Shown piece after piece: positions 1 to 10,536 of a stretch of DNA of 64,000 nucleotides; the stretch's first letter is position 1, and every line of letters begins with the position of its first letter. The notes below the pieces were generated by a model. The model was not told the DNA's origin, ran no database searches, and saw only the letters and a list, made by a program, of their open reading frames with translations. Source of the stretch: Clytia hemisphaerica (Eukaryota; Cnidaria; Hydrozoa; Leptothecata; Clytiidae). The stretch covers positions 667,632-731,631 of the forward strand of contig CACVBU010000913.1 of NCBI GenBank assembly GCA_902728285.1, given 5' to 3'. Both the position numbers and the translations under genes were made by a program.

Positions 1-207
1 AAATCAAAAAATCACAAAAAAATCACAAAAAAATCAAAAAATCACAAAAAAATCACAGAAAAATCAAAAAATCACAAAAAAATCACAAAAAATCAAAAAA
101 TCACAAAGAAATCACAAAAAAATCAAAAAATCACAAAAAAATCACAAAAAAATCAAAAAATCACAGAAAAAATCAAAAAATCACAAAAAAATCAAAAATC
201 AAAAATC
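1..207. repeat. A-rich tandem satellite
   Basis: About 200 bases made only of short A runs broken by TC and TCAC, in the pattern aatcaaaaaatcacaaaaa repeated with small length changes. It starts at the window edge, so its true length is unknown. No coding potential; the repeated period is roughly 10 and 20 bases. Confidence 0.95.
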
Positions 208-738
208 ATTTCGTACGCTTTTTTCGAAGTGATTTACCCCTCGGATTAAGTATAATTTTCCTCAAATTCGTAGAAGTAAACGTTGTAAGTTTGTTGTACG
301 TCTGAAGTGTTTGAGTAAATCTCTAAAGGGGCACAGTCTTCCTGGACCTGAGCAGTTGTATCTAGGGTTTGTATTTACGATTCTAGTGACCCTATAAATA
401 TTTTGCTTGCAACTTGCGAATCGAGTGACTTGCCTGAATCGCTTCGCAATTCTTATACATATACACTAGTTTTTTGCGGGATTAATATCTAGCTGTGTTC
501 TGTGCTAGGAAAATCTTTGATTTTGAACCTGGTTCAGAAAATGCATCCAGTGAAATGGCAAATTTGAGGTGGTTCAAGGAAATTTCTCGAAAATACGAGA
601 CCGACCGTTTTGAGCGTAAAAGATTTTCTTACAAAAATAACTTTCAGTCGCATGTCGTCGCCGGCAAAATATTGAAATGATTTGAAGGGTAGCCATTCGT
701 ACGGCAAACGACCTCACTTCTTTGCAAGCGTTCAATGC
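208..738. other. Gene-free stretch
   Basis: No splice-supported gene seen. A 61-codon open frame at 495-680 has no recognisable family and no supporting signals, so I treat it as chance. Confidence 0.5.
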
Positions 739-1012
739 GGGAGAGGATAATTACAAGGTCTCAAAAGAAGGTTGTCTATTGCTCATTCCGACATTTTAAA
801 TTTTCCGGGGGTTTTGTTGTTTGGAATTGATTAACTAACAGTTAGGTAGGGTCAGGGTTGCTAGTAGCGGCTTGTCACTGTGCCGGGTGCATACTCGGCG
901 CCTTGGGCCCCGCAGGGTTGCTAGTAACGGCTCGAATTTCAGTCAGGTTATAAGTCGATGTCGGAATGAGCAATAGACAACCTTCTTTTGAGACCTTGTA
1001 ATTATCCTTTTC
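739..1012. mobile_element. 274-bp MITE with 50-bp perfect inverted repeats and a 10-bp direct flank repeat
   Basis: Bases 745-794 are the exact reverse complement of 958-1007. The element is flanked on both sides by cgttcaatgc (729-738 and 1013-1022), a good candidate target-site duplication. A 9-11-bp duplication with long inverted ends is the habit of Mutator-like elements, so a MULE-derived MITE is the best guess. Its centre (about 812-955, 'ggtcagggttgctagtagcg' onward) recurs at 37722-37840 inside another element. No open frame of note. Confidence 0.8.
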
Positions 1013-2181
1013 CGTTCAATGCAGTGTTTTAAGAAAGTGGAGAAAGGAATTGAAGTCCTGAAAAGTGATCATAATCAGGCAATTACTTATCTTTTTGATG
1101 ACATTTTTGGTTCAATTTAATCAGTAAATTTGAGAGTCACACAACAATATCAATCAATGTATGATGGTTTTGACAAAGACTCTGTGTGATGGAATTTTCA
1201 TCTGCTTTTGTTTGATGTGGTGAAGAGAGTGACAAAAGAAAAAGACTTTCATTCTGAGGAAACATTTTTGTTTTGGTTTATCTTTAGAGGAAAAGCATTC
1301 ATACGAACAAAAACAAAACTTAAATCAATTTTGCTTGATAAATGAAGTTTGTAATTTATTAATGGGAAAGGACCTATTTGTGATTATTTGGTGGAAGTTC
1401 ATCGTGTCTTGAATATAATCACGAATTTACGTTTGGCTCTTCTCCCATCATCGGGCATCGGGAATATCACGGGGAAAAATCTACCTAGCTACATATGGAT
1501 CACAAGATTTGCGATTAACTACGTTTCGAGAGATTCTTCCCCCATCATTGGACATTGATGAATTTCACTTTGCTACGTTTCGAGAGATTCTTCTCCCATC
1601 ATTGGACATTGATGAATTTCACATGGAAAAAAAGCTAGCTAGCTTTATTTTTGAAAACTATTATAGAAAAACAAAACAAAATTTGTTTTATAACAGAGAC
1701 TGGAAGAAAGGTTAGGGAATAACATTTTGGCAATTTGATTGAATTTGGTTGAAGAAAGAAATTTCTGGAAAGGTGAACCTTCGAATGCATGCTTCAAGAT
1801 AATGTGATGCGAGGAAATATTTTTGGTTTCGTCATGTCATAAAAAGAGAGAGAGTTCATACCACTTTATACTCGCAAAACAAAACTAAGATTACTTTTAT
1901 ACGTGATCATATGAAAATGTGGTGTACTTTTGTACAAAAAGAGACATTGGTGACCTCTGAAAAAATTACCCTCTCGTGCTTAATTGTAGGTGAACATTTT
2001 GCAATTTTTTAGAAAAAATCACCCAATTAGCATTTTGTAATGACCTCCAATTTATGAAATTTTCCTGATAAAGTGCCAAACCTTCATTTTCCTTGGGTTT
2101 TTTGGGAAAATCACCCCAAAATCAGTTAATAATGACCCCCCATTTTATGAATTTTCTCTGAGTGTACTGCCCCTGCATCTT
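1013..2181. other. Gene-free stretch with a 54-bp tandem duplication
   Basis: Bases 1519-1572 and 1573-1626 are near-identical copies of a 54-bp unit beginning ctacgtttcgagagattctt. Parts of 1060-1500 read like decayed coding sequence but no frame stays open and no family is recognisable. Confidence 0.6.
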
Positions 2182-2331
2182 CCACCCCCTACAAGTAAGC
2201 ATAAAAGAGTACGATTGAATGCAGAATTTATGAACAACACTCCATACAATTGTGAACCACCCCCTACAAGTAAGCATAAAAGAGTACGATTGAATGCAGA
2301 ATTTATGAACAACACTCCATACAATTGTGAA
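2182..2331. repeat. Perfect 75-bp tandem duplication
   Basis: Copy 1 is 2182-2256 and copy 2 is 2257-2331; they look identical, so the duplication is recent. Each unit begins ccaccccctacaag and ends acaattgtgaa. Confidence 0.9.
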
Positions 2332-2521
2332 AGTTGAAAAAGTGCTTTCCTACAGATTGTTGATGATTACTCATACTGTTAGTACCTTTAATAATGCTTA
2401 AAAACATCAAACTTTTTACTTTGAATGTAAAAAGTACTTTTTTATGAGATTATTCATCTAATTTGAGAGCTAGAATTTCTTGAGTCTATTTGCACATAAA
2501 ACACATTATATCAGTACTCAT

Positions 2522-3212
2522 TAGTAGGGGGAAATTTGTAAAATTGCTCGATTTTTTTAGTCAAAGCACTTGTTATACATTTTTGGAATGCTAAGGGGTA
2601 GGGGAATCAAAATAACTTGGGTGCCAATTTTGTTTCGGACACTTTGGTGTGATTTTCGGACAAATACGACGGTCTCAGGCAAAAATCATAGGGTGAAAAA
2701 TTAATGAAAATTTTAGCTTGAGAAAACGGAGACCTGTTGTATATTTTTGGAAAGCTCTCAAAAATTTAAGATTAGTGATATATTGCGAGTATAGGTGATT
2801 TCAGTACCTAACTCGAGATATTGAGCTTCCGAAAGCGCAAAAACTGGACAAAACAGCTGTTTCTGGCTGAAAAACACTGAAAAACACTGTTTTTAAGGAT
2901 TAATATCTCGAGTTAGGTAAAGAAATCACCTATACTCGTAATATATCACTAATCTTAAATTTTTGAGAGCTTTCCAAAAATATACAACAGGTCTCCGTTT
3001 TCTCAAGCTAAAATTTTCATTAATTTTTCACCCTATGATTTTTGCCTGAGACCGTCGTATTTGTCCGAAAATCACACCAAAGTGTCCGAAACAAAATTGG
3101 CACCCAAGTTATTTTGATTCCCCTACCCCTTAGCTTTCCAAAAATGTATAACAAGTGCTTTGACTAAAAAAGTCGAGCGACCTCAAAAAAACGAACAAAT
3201 TTCCCCCTACTA
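2522..3212. mobile_element. 691-bp foldback element, almost wholly palindromic
   Basis: The left arm starts tagtagggggaaatttgt and the right arm ends acaaatttccccctacta. The arms are about 330 bases each and nearly perfect complements (for example 2587-2820 against 2905-3145), leaving only a short centre around 2830-2900. No coding capacity. This is a foldback/MITE-type element whose transcript would form a very long hairpin. The superfamily cannot be told from the ends. Confidence 0.9.
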
Positions 3213-3717
3213 CATGGTGTACTCCACTTTTTGGCAATCTTTTATTTTTCCATTTTAAGAATATTGTATTCCCTTGTATGTATTATATAAATAATCTCCT
3301 TTATTTTTTAACTTGATCACTGTTTTCAAAATATTATCCATTTCTGGTTTTATAAACATACTGTGTTTTTCAGATATCTGGCTGTGTTCTTTCTCAAAAA
3401 CATTTTCTGCAAAAACCATGAATACATAAAAGAATATACACCAAACAATCAGTTTTGAGCATGATCTGGGTGTCTGTTTTATCAAAATAAAAGGTTAAAC
3501 CAAAGAAATATAAGAAATATAGTACTAACTATATATCCGTTTTATGAACGTTTTGTTTGATAAGATTGAAAAGAAGAAACTAGATGTGCGCAATTGCAGT
3601 TAGGGAATTTCCCAATGTATATATATGAATATCACCACAAACGATTATTACACGTTCAGCGTCTGGCTGTTCAAGCCGGGTCAAAAAAAAATTGGCCTAC
3701 CGCCCTCCTTTCAATGC
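3213..3717. other. Gene-free stretch
   Basis: AT-rich sequence with no supported gene. Short open frames at 3255-3485 (minus) and 3594-3797 (plus) have no family resemblance. Confidence 0.4.
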
Positions 3718-4130
3718 ATGGGACCATTCAAAAAGTACGTACGCTCGAGAGGGGGGGTACTCCCAAAAGCGTACGAGGGGGAGGGGGCGGTCCTTGAGGA
3801 GAAGTACGTACGCTCGTAATTTTTCCTAAACTGTCTTTTTTGAGAGAAAAACGCAATATTTTCACATCAAAAAATGGTTTTTGATTGTTATTTTTCATTT
3901 CTCCTTTGGTATTTTTGTAGATTCTTTTAATTTCTAGAGACTTTGTTATAAATACGATTGGATACCTACATATTCTACTGTTACAAGAGTTACAAGATTC
4001 GACTTTGGTTAGGGGGTGTACTAAAAAGCGTACGTACGCTGAAGGGGGGTACACATAAAGCGTACAAGGGGGAGGGGGAGTCAAAAATTTGCCATTTTCG
4101 AGCGTACATATATACTTTTTGAATGGTCCC
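3718..4130. mobile_element. 413-bp TIR element rich in CGTACG
   Basis: Left end gggaccattcaaaaagta matches right end tactttttgaatggtccc as an inverted repeat, extending into the gtacgctcg sequence. Internally several agcgtacg blocks followed by G-runs lie in opposite orientation (3748-3800 and 4015-4080). No coding capacity beyond chance frames. Confidence 0.8.
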
Positions 4131-4451
4131 CCGCTGAGGCCTATGTTTGGAGTTTATAGGTAATGGGAACTGCAGACGTGCAGGCGCTCATTAACGTCCC
4201 CCATGTTGAATGGGAAAAAGGTGACACCGCCCAAACAGGGCGGGTGCAAAAAATACGCCCAAAACGTTTGTTCCGAAATTTTTTTTTTGAAAAGAGATTT
4301 TTGAACCCCCTCAGAAAAATCCCAGATCCGCCTCTGTACACCGTTTGTATAAGCTTATAAAGACGTTGACAATATACGTAAGATTTAGCCGCTACTAAAA
4401 GGTGTTAAAATTTTCTAATTGATTGATAATTATCACCCAGTCAGAGAAAAA

Positions 4452-4581
4452 ACCACAAGTGGTTAATAGGCTTGAGAGATCCTACTGAAAAATTTCTTTC
4501 TCTAGAATTAACATTGCTCATCCATATAGATTGTTTGCATCCATATAGTATAAGTTTTTGAACGGCTAAATATTCTTAGCC
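4452..4581 (+). ncRNA. snRNA-like locus, copy 1 (putative)
   Basis: An upstream conserved block (ccacaagtggttaatagg, with caag/cttg pairing) is followed about 80 bases later by gtttttgaacggctaa, an Sm-site-like U-run, then the hairpin ggctaa-atattc-ttagcc (six pairs). The same arrangement recurs at four other places in this window with the hairpin stem kept and the loop changed. It does not match U1, U2, U4, U5, U11 or U12 as I know them. It could be a spliced-leader-type or lineage-specific RNA, or a mobile repeat. Confidence 0.3.
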
Positions 4582-5976
4582 AACATTTAAAGTTTAATTG
4601 AATAACACACTCGCTATAAAACCTTTATGCGGGTTTGTAATCTCAATCATTTTTTACAATCTTTGCTTTCTTACTTTCACTCCATGTGTCTTTGTATATT
4701 AATACACAGTAGTTAAGAGCTCAACAAAGATACAAAATGGTAATACCCAAAATGTGACGGAGCCCGATTTACGAAAAAATATTTTACGGTTGCTGCCAGA
4801 TCCGGAAACATCCCTGAAAAGTGGGTTTTTGGGATTTTCTCATTGGTTTTTCCTTTTACCGGTCTGTAGAACCCGAAATATTCCGGAAATTGCCGTTTTT
4901 TAACGTAATTTCGTGATATTTTTTCTTTTGATTTTTTTTTACAGAAAAAGGTTTGTCATGTTGATTCCCAAAACTTTGCATCGTTTTATACCAGAAAAAA
5001 AAATTTCTAACCGGAACTCTTTAAAAATGACTGGAACAGCCGAAGACCGGCGTAAAAGGGGTTTCCTTCATTTTTTTTGAGTTGCACTCGACAGATTTTC
5101 AGATTTTTTGCTCAGTTAAACAAAAAAGCTATTTCGAAAATTTAATGTAGCCTAATTTTTGAGAAAAAAAAAACATTACGGTTTTTCGACAATTCCTCGT
5201 TTCTCCTGTTTTCTGTTGATCAGCCAGGTAGCTCCATAAACTTCTCTTCTTTCTTCATAAGATTTAGTACAGCTATAAAAATTAAATTGGCAATCGTTTT
5301 CACATATTTACAGGCTTCAAAAGGTCAAGAGAATTGATTTTTCCTAATTGTTGCCTTAGTGCGAACCAGGACCCCAAGTAGGGGGATTCTGATCTTAAGA
5401 ATTGTGCATAAGGCCTCACAATATTTTGACAGAATACCACCACATCTTGAATTGTTTGTCTTCACCCCAACAGTGGCTGTTTACACCTTACTCTATCATA
5501 AGAGCTTGTTGCTTGATAGTCCAAAGTCCAGATCTTTGAAGATAATAAAACATCATTTCCAAAAAAATCAAGAATATATTTCTCATTAAAAAAGTTCATA
5601 GTAAACACTAAAGGTTTTGTTGATTTCCGACGACCAGCGCCTTAAAATCAATCTAGATTTATAATGATATAAATGTAAAAATAAAAATAATATAATATAA
5701 AAATTTATATTATATGTAATCCATTGTAGAACGTGATATAAATTAGTAAAAATTATAATAATTTTCACTTTTTAAAGTGTAATTTTGAATGTGCACCAAT
5801 GCAAACAAATGTTATTTTTCAATGGGTTGAAAATCTGAAAAACGAAAATAATGGTTAATTCTGGTTAGTTCTTGAGAGACTGCAACAACACTAACGTCAT
5901 TTATATCGTTCTTGACAATTTCAATAGTGCTTGATGATTTATTTATTCGTAGACTACCCGGGGGGGGGGGCAGCTG
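4582..5976. other. Gene-free stretch
   Basis: AT-rich, no supported exon. Open frames at 5359-5589 (plus) and 5586-5768 (minus) show no family features. An 11-base G run at 5960-5970 precedes the next element. Confidence 0.4.
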
Positions 5977-6273
5977 GGCAAAAGGACCGACTGGTATGTG
6001 CGGGTCCTAAGGGTACCTTTTCCAATATGTTTAAATTGCACTGTAAGGGTCGGAAAAACTAGAGATGCACTGTAAGGGTAGAAATTTCAGAAAATTCTTG
6101 AAAAATCTAGATATTCTGACCAAAAATGCTAGAATTTTGACCAATTTTTGCAAGAAAGGGATCGAAAATTTTGGGGAAAATGCACTGTAAGGGTATGATT
6201 TTCACTGATTTTTGCTGCACTGTAAGGGTGCAATTTTAAAAGCCAATTTTTGGCCCGCACATACCGTCAGTCC
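5977..6273. mobile_element. Inverted-repeat element with four copies of a 13-base motif
   Basis: ggaccgactggtatgtgcgg at 5984 pairs with ccgcacataccgtcagtcc near 6255-6273. Inside, gcactgtaagggt occurs four times in the same direction (6038-6050, 6067-6079, 6182-6194, 6217-6229). The outer limits are uncertain; the element may extend outward to the G run at 5960 on the left. Confidence 0.65.
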
Positions 6274-6310
6274 GCAAATCCCTATTTTCAAACAAAAACA
6301 TTGCTTCATC

Positions 6311-6899
6311 CAGGGGGGGGGGTACAGAGGCAGGGTACTAACCCATAGGGCACTAACTTGATTTTTCACTCAATTTCTTTTTAGTACCACCCACCCATTT
6401 TTAGTACCGGGTACTACTTCATTTTTGCTGTAAAAAATAGAGACACCACCCCCTAAAATCTTATATTTTACAGATTAGACCAAAAGAGAGGATACTATGT
6501 TAGTTTTTCTGACTGAAATGGACAGATAATTCAAACAAACTATCATGGATTGTCAGAGGCCTTTGTCCTTTGATTTTAATAACACACTTCTTGACCATTT
6601 CGGAAGTTTTGTCTTCACAAAAATCAAAAAATTTCTCAAAAGAGTAAAAAAAAGTTTCTCAATTAAAAAAGATTTCAAATCAAAAAAAATATATTTGAAA
6701 AAACTCAAAATATTACAAAAGACAACTTTTTTTATTGAAAAAGGAGCAAAACTCTGTGAAAAAGTACCCATATAGTACCCTGTACTTGCTAGAAGAGTGA
6801 AAAATACACACCCCCACCCCTAAAGTAGTACCGGAAATGCAAAAATAGACACCACCACCCGGCTATGGGTTAGTACCCTGCCTTTGTACCCCCCCCCTG
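6311..6899. mobile_element. 589-bp TIR element with CAGGGGG ends
   Basis: Left end cagggggggggtacagaggc pairs with the right end gcctttgtaccccccccctg; the repeat continues inward through gggtactaacccatag. The flanks share cttcatc (left 6304-6310, right 6900-6906), a candidate 7-8-bp target duplication, which suits a hAT-type non-autonomous element. It lies just beyond the 3' end of the peptide-precursor gene. Confidence 0.75.
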
Positions 6900-6979
6900 C
6901 TTCATCCTATTTTTTCTTCCAAAAACAACTAAAATCGGGCGACCTGTTTTACACTTCTATGCAATTTATGCAAAATTAC

Positions 6980-9900
6980 CTATTGTTTATTCCTCATCAA
7001 CTTTTTGGTTTGTTTTGGCGTATCTTTCTTTTCGCTTCTTCGTGAAATGAGACGAATTGCTGTTGGTCCAACTTTAGGGATAACCTTCCAAAAAATTGGA
7101 TCTGAAAAGAGACGATCAAAAACTGGTGATCAAAAAGCTTCCAAGAATTCAGCCTTAAGAATAATTCAACAATGAAACAGACGATCGCAGGGCTTCTTCT
7201 AGTTTCTTCTGCGTTTATCTTTATTTATATCGAGATTTTGTTTCAAAAATCTTTCCGGAAACCAGCCGGGTGAAATAAAAAAAATTTCTGACCCGTCCGC
7301 AGACAATGGGTTCATCTATATAGTTCATCATAAAGAAAATCAAGTTGATCGTTCAAGCTATCAAACGTCGTTTGTTTAGATATTCCCGCTTGTAAATCAA
7401 GTTTTGTTCGTTAGTAGTTGATACATTAGTATTCAATGATCTTAAGTTATAAAAAATAGCAAAAAAAATGTTTTTCCGGCCGGCCGCATGAGAGCTTTTT
7501 TCCATCACCCGCATTCCGGATACACTACATTTTTTTGTTTTCGCCTGGCCACCAGCTCAATATTTCTGCAACCAGGGTCTTCTATGTACTATATACTTCT
7601 ATATACTCTTTTTAATTTTAATTTACTGACCTTTTAATTCTTCGTCATCAAAATTTTGGACGTTGGTTTTTCGTGGCATATCTTTCTTTCCACCTTTCCA
7701 GCTTCTTCTTCTATAAAGAATGTGTTTTTGTCCGACATTGAAGTTTTGATGTGCTGCTAAAACCAAAGATACGTTAGGGTCTATAAGAGAAGTTGAGAGG
7801 TTAAAATTTTACATAGTAATAAATTTTCGTTAGTTTCTAGATAAGAAAGATTAGTTGCGATTCAAAGAATTTTCGTAACCTTCTCAATCGTAAAACTTCT
7901 TAGAGTAGTTTTGCAAAGGGTCAATTTTGTTGATCAAAGCTACTTGTGTGCTCAATTTTGTTAATCAAAACTAATTGAGTACCTTTTAATTCTTCGTCAT
8001 CAAACTCTTGGACGTTGGTTTTTCGTGGCATATCTTTCTTTCCACTTCGTCTTCTTGAAAGGAAACGTTTTCCGAGACTAAACGCTGCTGGGATAGCTGA
8101 TAAAGCCAACGGAAGGATAGGGTCTATAAGAGAAGTCGAGAGGTTAAAAGTTTGGATGGCAATGAATTTTCTCAACCTTCTCAATCATAAAATTCCTTAG
8201 AGTAGTTTTGCAAAGGCTCAATTTTGTTGCTCAAAACTAATTGAGTACCTTTTAATTCTTCGTCATCAAACTCTTGGACGTTGGTTTTTCGTGGCATATC
8301 TTTCTTTCCACTTCGTCTTCTTGAAAGGAAACGTTTTCCGAGACTAAACGCTGCTGGGATAGCTGATAAAGCCAATGGAAGGATAGGGTCTATAAGAGAA
8401 GTTGAGAGGTTAAAGGTTTGGATGGCAATGAATTTTCGTAACCTTCTCAATCATAAAATTCCTTAGAGTAGTTTTGCAAAGGCTCAATTTTGTTGCTCAA
8501 AAGTAATTGAGTACCTTTTAATTCTTCGTCATCAAACTCTTGGATGTTGGTTTTTCGTGGCATATCTTTCTTTCCACTTCGTCTTCTTGAAAGGAAACGT
8601 TTTCCGAGACTAAACGCTGCTGGGATAGCCGATAAAGCCAATGGAAGGATAGGGTCTATAAGAGAAGTTGAGTGGTTAAAAGTTTGGATGGCAATGAATT
8701 TTCGTAACCTTCTCAATCATAAAATTCCTTAGAGTACTGTAGTTTTGCAAAGGCTCAATTTTGTTGATCAAAAGTAATTGAGTACCTTTTAATTCTTCGT
8801 CATCAAACTCTTGGATGTTGGTTTTTCGTGGCATATCTTTCTTTCCACTTCGTCTTCTTGAAAGGAAACGTTTTCCGAGACTAAACGTTGCTGGGATAGC
8901 CGATAAAGCCAATGGAAGGATAGGGTCTATAAGAGAAGTTGAGTGGTTAAAAGTTTGGATGGCAATGAATTTTCGTAACCTTCTCAATCATAAAATTCCT
9001 TAGAGTACTGTAGTTTTGCAAAGGCTCAATTTTGTTGATCAAAAGTAATTGAGTACCTTTTAATTCTTCGTCATCAAACTCTTGGATGTTGGTTTTTCGT
9101 GGCATATCTTTCTTTCTTTCCACTTCGTCTTCTTGAAAGGAAACGTTTTCCGAGACTAAACGCTGCTGGGATAGCTGATAAAGCCAACGGAAGGATAGGG
9201 TCTACGAGAGAAAAATTCGTTTTAATTATAAAAAAATCATGGACACAAACTTCGTTGAGTGAGAATGAACGCACTGCTATAAAATGATTTAGCCTTTCCA
9301 GAAAACGGTACACCCTGGTGGAAATTATAAGTATTAGCATTTAAAATCTTAATGAAAAACTTCAAAGAAACAGCACATACGAGGCGGATCCTCTTACTAA
9401 TCAACGAAGGTGATAAATGTTGCTTAGAGGTTTAAAAATTGTTATGTTGGGGACATGGGGATTATTCACTGAAAAATTTCAAATCGTTTTTTTTTTAATA
9501 AGAACAAACTATATAAGAACATAAGGCTTGGATGGCCAGAATTTTAAGAACAAGTTAAGAAAATTTTAAGTCCTTGTGGACTCGAAACACCCAATTTCTT
9601 TGGAAAATGGACCAAGATACTCACAAAATGTTGAAATTGAGAATATGTTAGGAACATTTTTAGGCTCAAAACTCAAAAAGTTAAGAACATCCAAAGGCTT
9701 CAAAAATTTTGAATGTTCTTTTTAAAAAAACGTGTATCCCTAATTTAATATTTTTTCTGGAAGAATTCATTCTGAATCCATAAACTTCGTTCACCTTTTA
9801 GTTCTTCTTCTACATCAACTCCATTTTCGACTTGTTGTTTGATATCAGTCTTTTCAATTGTGTCTTCCTTTTTTTCTTCATTTTGAGATCTTACTTGGAC

Positions 9901-10439
9901 ACCTGAAATATTATCGACGATAGACTTAAGTATTATACCGTATTGATTTCAGAAAGGGCTCTTCAAAAATATCCAATATATCCTCCATCCCATCAGTTTT
10001 CTTGAAATGCCCAAAGTAAGAACACATTTTAAGACTTTTAGTCTATAGTACGTCTGTATGGTTCCAAGACACTTTCAACAATACAATTTTTTTCTTTCCT
10101 TTAAAGAGAATGATATTTAATCATGATATCAATGATAATTTTATGGATCTCTCCTGAAAATTTCACAAAAATTCATCAAGAGGAAAAGAAGTTATGATTA
10201 AAAGGAGTTCTTTACCTACCATTTCTCTGCTACGTTTCCTTACGAGAACCGGAATTTTACCTACCGTTTTTTTTACGGGAAAAAGCGGTCGCTAAAATAA
10301 AAACAATGGAAAATTGTTTGGACGCGTGCGCAGTCGACACTACTAAACTCGGTGTATTGTCGAAATAAGTAGGTAAAAAACAGTAAGTACCTTGTGCTGC
10401 GTAGATGACAAAAGCCACCAGAAATACTGCCTTCAACAT
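6980..10439 (-). CDS. Secreted multi-cassette peptide precursor (tandem cassette exons)
   Basis: Exons, read on the minus strand: 10439-10391, 9902-9795, 9201-9057, 8926-8786, 8655-8515, 8389-8249, 8123-7983, 7780-7631, 7101-6980. Exon 1 encodes a signal peptide (MLKAVFLVAFVIYAAQ). Exon 2 encodes an acidic pro-region ending VEEELK. Each following exon starts and ends in phase 1 and encodes a hydrophobic stretch (PILPLALSAIPAAFSL), then GKRFLSRRRSGKK, then an acidic spacer ending DDEELK. GKR and GKK are classical amidation plus dibasic cleavage sites, so each cassette could release amidated peptides; cutting sites are inference. The 7780-7631 cassette is diverged (50 codons, GGKK). The last exon lacks the Gly and ends in TAG. 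The cassette at 9201-9057 carries a 4-nt insertion that breaks the frame. Cationic host-defence peptide (arminin-like layout) or neuropeptide are both possible; no homologue is recognised by sequence. Confidence 0.75.
7631..9201 (-). repeat. Tandem array of cassette exons plus introns (266-271-bp period)
   Basis: Exon ends fall at 9057, 8786, 8515, 8249, 7983 and 7631, giving periods of 271, 271, 266, 266 and 352. Exons of exactly 141 bp (47 codons) alternate with short introns of 125-130 bp that are themselves almost identical, so whole exon-intron units were duplicated recently or are kept alike by gene conversion. All acceptors read tag|ACCC and all donors AAAAG|GT, joining phase 1 to phase 1, so any number of cassettes can be added, lost or skipped without changing frame. 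Confidence 0.9.
9057..9201 (-). pseudogene. Frame-broken first cassette exon (4-nt insertion)
   Basis: This copy is 145 bp, not 141, because the tcttt tract reads tctttctttctttcc (one extra ttc-t unit at about 9107-9120). The frame changes right after GKK, so the spacer becomes ERYATKNQHPRV followed by a stop. If this exon is spliced in, the precursor ends after one peptide; if it is skipped, frame is preserved because the flanking phases match. It could also be an assembly or polymerase-slippage artefact. Confidence 0.7.
9498..9745. repeat. Left copy of a ~240-bp dispersed repeat, inverted relative to 11517-11738
   Basis: Sequence with taagaacaaactatataaga, then aaaagttaagaacatccaaa, matches the reverse complement of 11517-11738. 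It lies in intron 2 of the peptide gene. Many 'aagaaca' motifs occur inside. Confidence 0.75.
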
Positions 10440-10525
10440 CCCAAAAAATGTTTTTCAATTTTTTTTCTGCTTGTCGTTGTCGTTTATGTTCAACTTGAGA
10501 ATGGTTTTTCAGAATCCAAATCCTT

Positions 10526-10536
10526 AATTTTATACC
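10526..10536 (-). promoter_or_regulatory. TATA box of the peptide-precursor gene
   Basis: On the minus strand this reads ggtataaaatt, about 90 bases upstream of the ATG at 10439. That spacing leaves a 5' UTR of roughly 60 bases, as expected for a highly expressed, regulated secreted-peptide gene. Confidence 0.5.

Noticed and set aside
1060-1700. Decayed retroelement gag or pol
   Set aside because: No reverse transcriptase, protease or zinc-knuckle motif can be seen in any frame.
7631-9201. CRISPR-like or satellite array
   Set aside because: The units are exon-intron pairs with codon-preserving exons and splice sites; this is a eukaryotic gene.
8015-9287. Repeated plus-strand open frames of 60-62 codons opposite the cassette exons
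   Set aside because: They are antisense shadows; only the minus strand has splice signals at both edges, phase agreement and processing motifs.
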